Below, piece by piece: positions 40,043-41,653 of a stretch of 41,653 bases of DNA; the first letter of the stretch is position 1; every line of letters begins with the position of its first letter. The notes under the pieces are model-generated. The model was not told the DNA's origin and did not search any database. It saw only the letters and a program-made list of their open reading frames with translations. The stretch covers positions 1 through 41,653 of the forward strand of contig NZ_QTTN01000052.1 in the NCBI RefSeq assembly GCF_003386535.1, read 5' to 3'. Both the position numbers and the translations under genes were made by a program. This DNA comes from Paenibacillus taihuensis (GTDB taxonomy: Bacteria; Bacillota; Bacilli; Paenibacillales; Paenibacillaceae).

Positions 40043-41116
40043 ATGTCCGGGGAAGGACTGCCTACTCGTAAAATAACTATTGACCTCGATGATTTGCGGA
40101 GGCTGGAATCGGACGTTTGGAGCAACGAGTTCGCTCCCGTTAAATTGGAGATGAACGGCGTCGTCATGAACGCAAAACTCCGGTTCCGCGGCGGTCACAC
40201 ACGCAACTATCCGAAGAAATCATATGAGATCCATTATGGATACAATCGAATCCTGCATTGGAACGCCGAATTTGACGATCCATCCATGATTCGTAACGCG
40301 CTCTCGTTTCAATTTTTCAATATAATCGGTGTCCCTTCGCCGAAGACGAAGCATATGTGGCTCGAATGGAACGGCAACCCGCATGGCTGTTATTTGGAGC
40401 TTGAATCGGTCGATACGAGGTTTTTCCGCAAGCGGGGCATCGGCGCAAGATCGCTGATCTATGCCGTGAATGACAAGGCCAACTTCAGCATCATCGATCC
40501 GTACACGGACGAAGAGAAAGAGACGAAGTTCGAAGGTTATCGGGTCATGAAAGGAACAGATTATACGAGAACGAAGCTTATTCGCTTCGTCAAACGGATT
40601 AATCGGCCGGCAAACTCATCGCTGCGAACATACCTGGCAAACCGGCTTGATATTTATTTATATCTGAAATGGCTCGCAGGCGCGGTGTTAACCGGCAACT
40701 ACGACGGGTTCGACCAGAACTACGCGCTGTATGAGCATACGAATACGAGCAAATACCGGATCATTCCGTGGGATTATGAAGGTACGTGGGGAAGAAACTG
40801 TTACGGGAAGCTCTGTGGCAGCGATCTTGTCGATGTGAAGGGGTACAATACGCTTACGCGGAAGGTGCTTTCCTACAAGTCCTGCAGAGTGATGTATCGC
40901 AAAATATTAAAGAGCCTGCTCGCGACCAAGTTTACAGTGGAAACGATAGAGCCAATGATTGCGGACCTGTACGAGAAGCTTGGTCCTGCGATTCGGGACG
41001 ATTTTACGCGAAAATGGCCCTATTACGCCTTCGAACAGGAGCCGCAGCTGTTTCGCGACTACATTGAAGAACGCAGGGCCATTGTGCAAGAAGTGCTTGA
41101 TTCATGGAAGGATTAA
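40043..41116 (+). CDS. cotH: CotH-family spore coat protein kinase
   Basis: A 357-residue CotH-type atypical kinase, a family that phosphorylates Ser in spore coat proteins (CotB, CotG) during coat assembly. Features: an N-terminal beta region with LRFRGGHTRNYPKKSYEIHY (phosphate-binding-type stretch with Lys), GCYLELESVDTRFFRKRG, then the catalytic block NYDGFDQNYALYEH...YRIIPWDYEGTWG. D221 and D244 are 23 residues apart, the spacing I recall for the two essential Asp of Bacillus CotH. AAGGAGATGG precedes the ATG. The gene stands beside a Ser-rich repeat protein gene, as cotH stands beside cotG in Bacillus. Confidence 0.92.
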   Translation: MSGEGLPTRKITIDLDDLRRLESDVWSNEFAPVKLEMNGVVMNAKLRFRGGHTRNYPKKSYEIHYGYNRILHWNAEFDDPSMIRNALSFQFFNIIGVPSPKTKHMWLEWNGNPHGCYLELESVDTRFFRKRGIGARSLIYAVNDKANFSIIDPYTDEEKETKFEGYRVMKGTDYTRTKLIRFVKRINRPANSSLRTYLANRLDIYLYLKWLAGAVLTGNYDGFDQNYALYEHTNTSKYRIIPWDYEGTWGRNCYGKLCGSDLVDVKGYNTLTRKVLSYKSCRVMYRKILKSLLATKFTVETIEPMIADLYEKLGPAIRDDFTRKWPYYAFEQEPQLFRDYIEERRAIVQEVLDSWKD

Positions 41117-41167
41117 CGATTAGCGATCACAGATTCAAAAATGCGGTTACGGTTACGATTCTTGCAG

Positions 41168-41310
41168 CTATTCGAACAGTCCCATACTTAAGTACCGCTC
41201 GCCGCTGTCCGGCGCGATACAAAGTACACGCCCGCCCTCTCCAATTCGGCGGGCTTGCTCAATTGCCGCCCATACCGAAGCACCCGAAGATGGACCGAGC
41301 AGCCAATGTC
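41168..41310 (-). pseudogene. Cysteine synthase (PLP-dependent) C-terminal fragment, cut by an insertion sequence
   Basis: On the minus strand a frame ending at TAG (41170-41168) reads LLGPSSGASVWAAIEQARRIGEGGRVLC and IAPDSGERYLSMGLFE. These are the C-terminal phosphate-binding SSGA motif and the conserved SGERYLS end of O-acetylserine sulfhydrylase/cysteine synthases. Just upstream of LLGPSSG the similarity stops and the frame is closed (TGA), where the insertion sequence begins. About 85% of the gene is therefore missing from this side. It has no start codon of its own and is non-functional here. Confidence 0.85.
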
Positions 41311-41343
41311 ATTAAGTTAAGGTGTTGAACCAAATATCTATGC

Positions 41344-41382
41344 AAAGGAGCAGGTTATCGAAAGATAGCCTGCTCCTTTTTT
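41344..41382 (+). terminator. Strong terminator at the IS edge, upstream of the transposase
   Basis: A 15-bp stem (41345-41359 with 41364-41378, one G-U pair), GAAA tetraloop and six T. It lies between the IS edge and the transposase gene and would stop transcription entering from the flanking chromosome. Confidence 0.88.
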
Positions 41383-41463
41383 GCGTGAAAAAGAGTAAAA
41401 GAACTTGACAAGCAGTTGAAAATGTGTGGCGAAGCCCCTTGAAAAAACGAGGAGGTTTCGCCC

Positions 41464-41653
41464 ATGAATACGTACGCGAATTCACTAAAACAAAAGCTGA
41501 CATCCCTTATTCAAGAAATGTCAGCCGCACCAGCACTGTATGTCAAAAACCCCGAAAAAGACTTTACGCGAAAGAAAAAGTTACCCTTTGAAACGGTTAT
41601 GCAGCTCCTGATCTCAATGGGCGGAAACAGCCTATACAAGGAGCTCTTGGAGG
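41464..41653 (+). CDS. IS4-family transposase, N-terminal part (3' end outside window)
   Basis: ATG at 41464 with GAGGAGG nine bases upstream. The 63 visible residues include DFTRKKKLPFETVMQLLISMGGNSLYKELLE, the well-known N-terminal region of one IS4-family transposase group in Bacilli; the DDE residues lie beyond the window. A TTGACA at 41405 could be a -35, but no good -10 follows at the right distance. Confidence 0.85.
   Translation, partial: MNTYANSLKQKLTSLIQEMSAAPALYVKNPEKDFTRKKKLPFETVMQLLISMGGNSLYKELLE

Larger units (their letters stand above)
41311..41653 (+). mobile_element. Left part of an IS4-type insertion sequence (continues past window)
   Basis: It starts around 41305-41320, where the cysteine synthase similarity ends, and runs through the transposase start to the window edge. 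The left inverted repeat should begin there (near TTAAGTTAAGGTGTTGAACC), but with the right end unseen I cannot confirm it or a target duplication. Confidence 0.6.

Overview
The window looks like a chromosomal segment of a spore-forming, moderately GC-rich Firmicute of the Paenibacillus/Cohnella type. Supporting features are a spore-surface gene cluster (CotF-like coat protein, DUF2642-like proteins, CotH kinase), a Spo0E-type phosphatase, an AlaR/AlaT-like pair, an LplABC-type sugar ABC transporter and strong AGGAGG ribosome-binding sites. Both ends lie in insertion sequences: the 3' end of one transposase gene (1-265) and the 5' end of another (41464 onward). The right-hand element has cut a cysteine synthase gene.

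Layout. (1) 436-6341 holds housekeeping genes: a DEAD-box helicase, an SDR oxidoreductase, CheX, a zinc-dependent phospholipase C-like protein, an HRDC protein, a DUF3055-type protein and a small hydrophilic protein. (2) 6428-9613 is a decaying patch. A response regulator, its sensor kinase and a DHHW-type gene all carry deletions and frameshifts, and they end at an apparently intact DUF4358 lipoprotein gene. (3) 9682-27684 is a glycan-use locus of about 18 kb, all on the minus strand, in two probable transcription units. The upstream unit runs rbsD, a GH38-like gene, LacI-1, GH2, GH172 (DUF2961), Gfo/Idh/MocA. The downstream unit runs LacI-2, two permeases, the solute-binding lipoprotein, a beta-helix/PKD protein, GH127. 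Each unit has a recognisable promoter with operator-like palindromes; the downstream one has three copies of TGCAATCGATTGCA, one lying over the -10. No glycosidase here has a signal peptide and no transporter ATPase is present, so the locus appears to import oligosaccharides and trim them in the cytoplasm, with a shared ATPase encoded elsewhere.

(4) 27711-36289 holds housekeeping genes: a 5'-3' exonuclease, two aminotransferases, an ArsC/Spx-fold protein, an RluA pseudouridine synthase, a cobalamin adenosyltransferase, an MFS transporter, Spo0E and an Lrp-type regulator. It is interrupted at 30345-31120 by a gene-free stretch filled with 70-bp and 51-bp tandem repeats. (5) 36305-41116 is the spore-surface cluster. 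On the minus strand are a CotF-like protein, a small helical protein, a triple-barrel and a double-barrel DUF2642-like protein and a small unknown. On the plus strand a Ser-rich GSQ/GSR collagen-like protein is followed by a CotH kinase.

The most interesting candidates for something undescribed are: the CotH kinase next to a low-complexity Gly-Ser-Gln/Arg protein, which may be a CotG-like phosphorylated coat substrate; the intracellular arabinoside-type glycan locus, with a divergent GH38-like enzyme and an unexported beta-helix protein; and the structured intergenic repeats. All function calls are by reading motifs and recalled family features; no database search was run.
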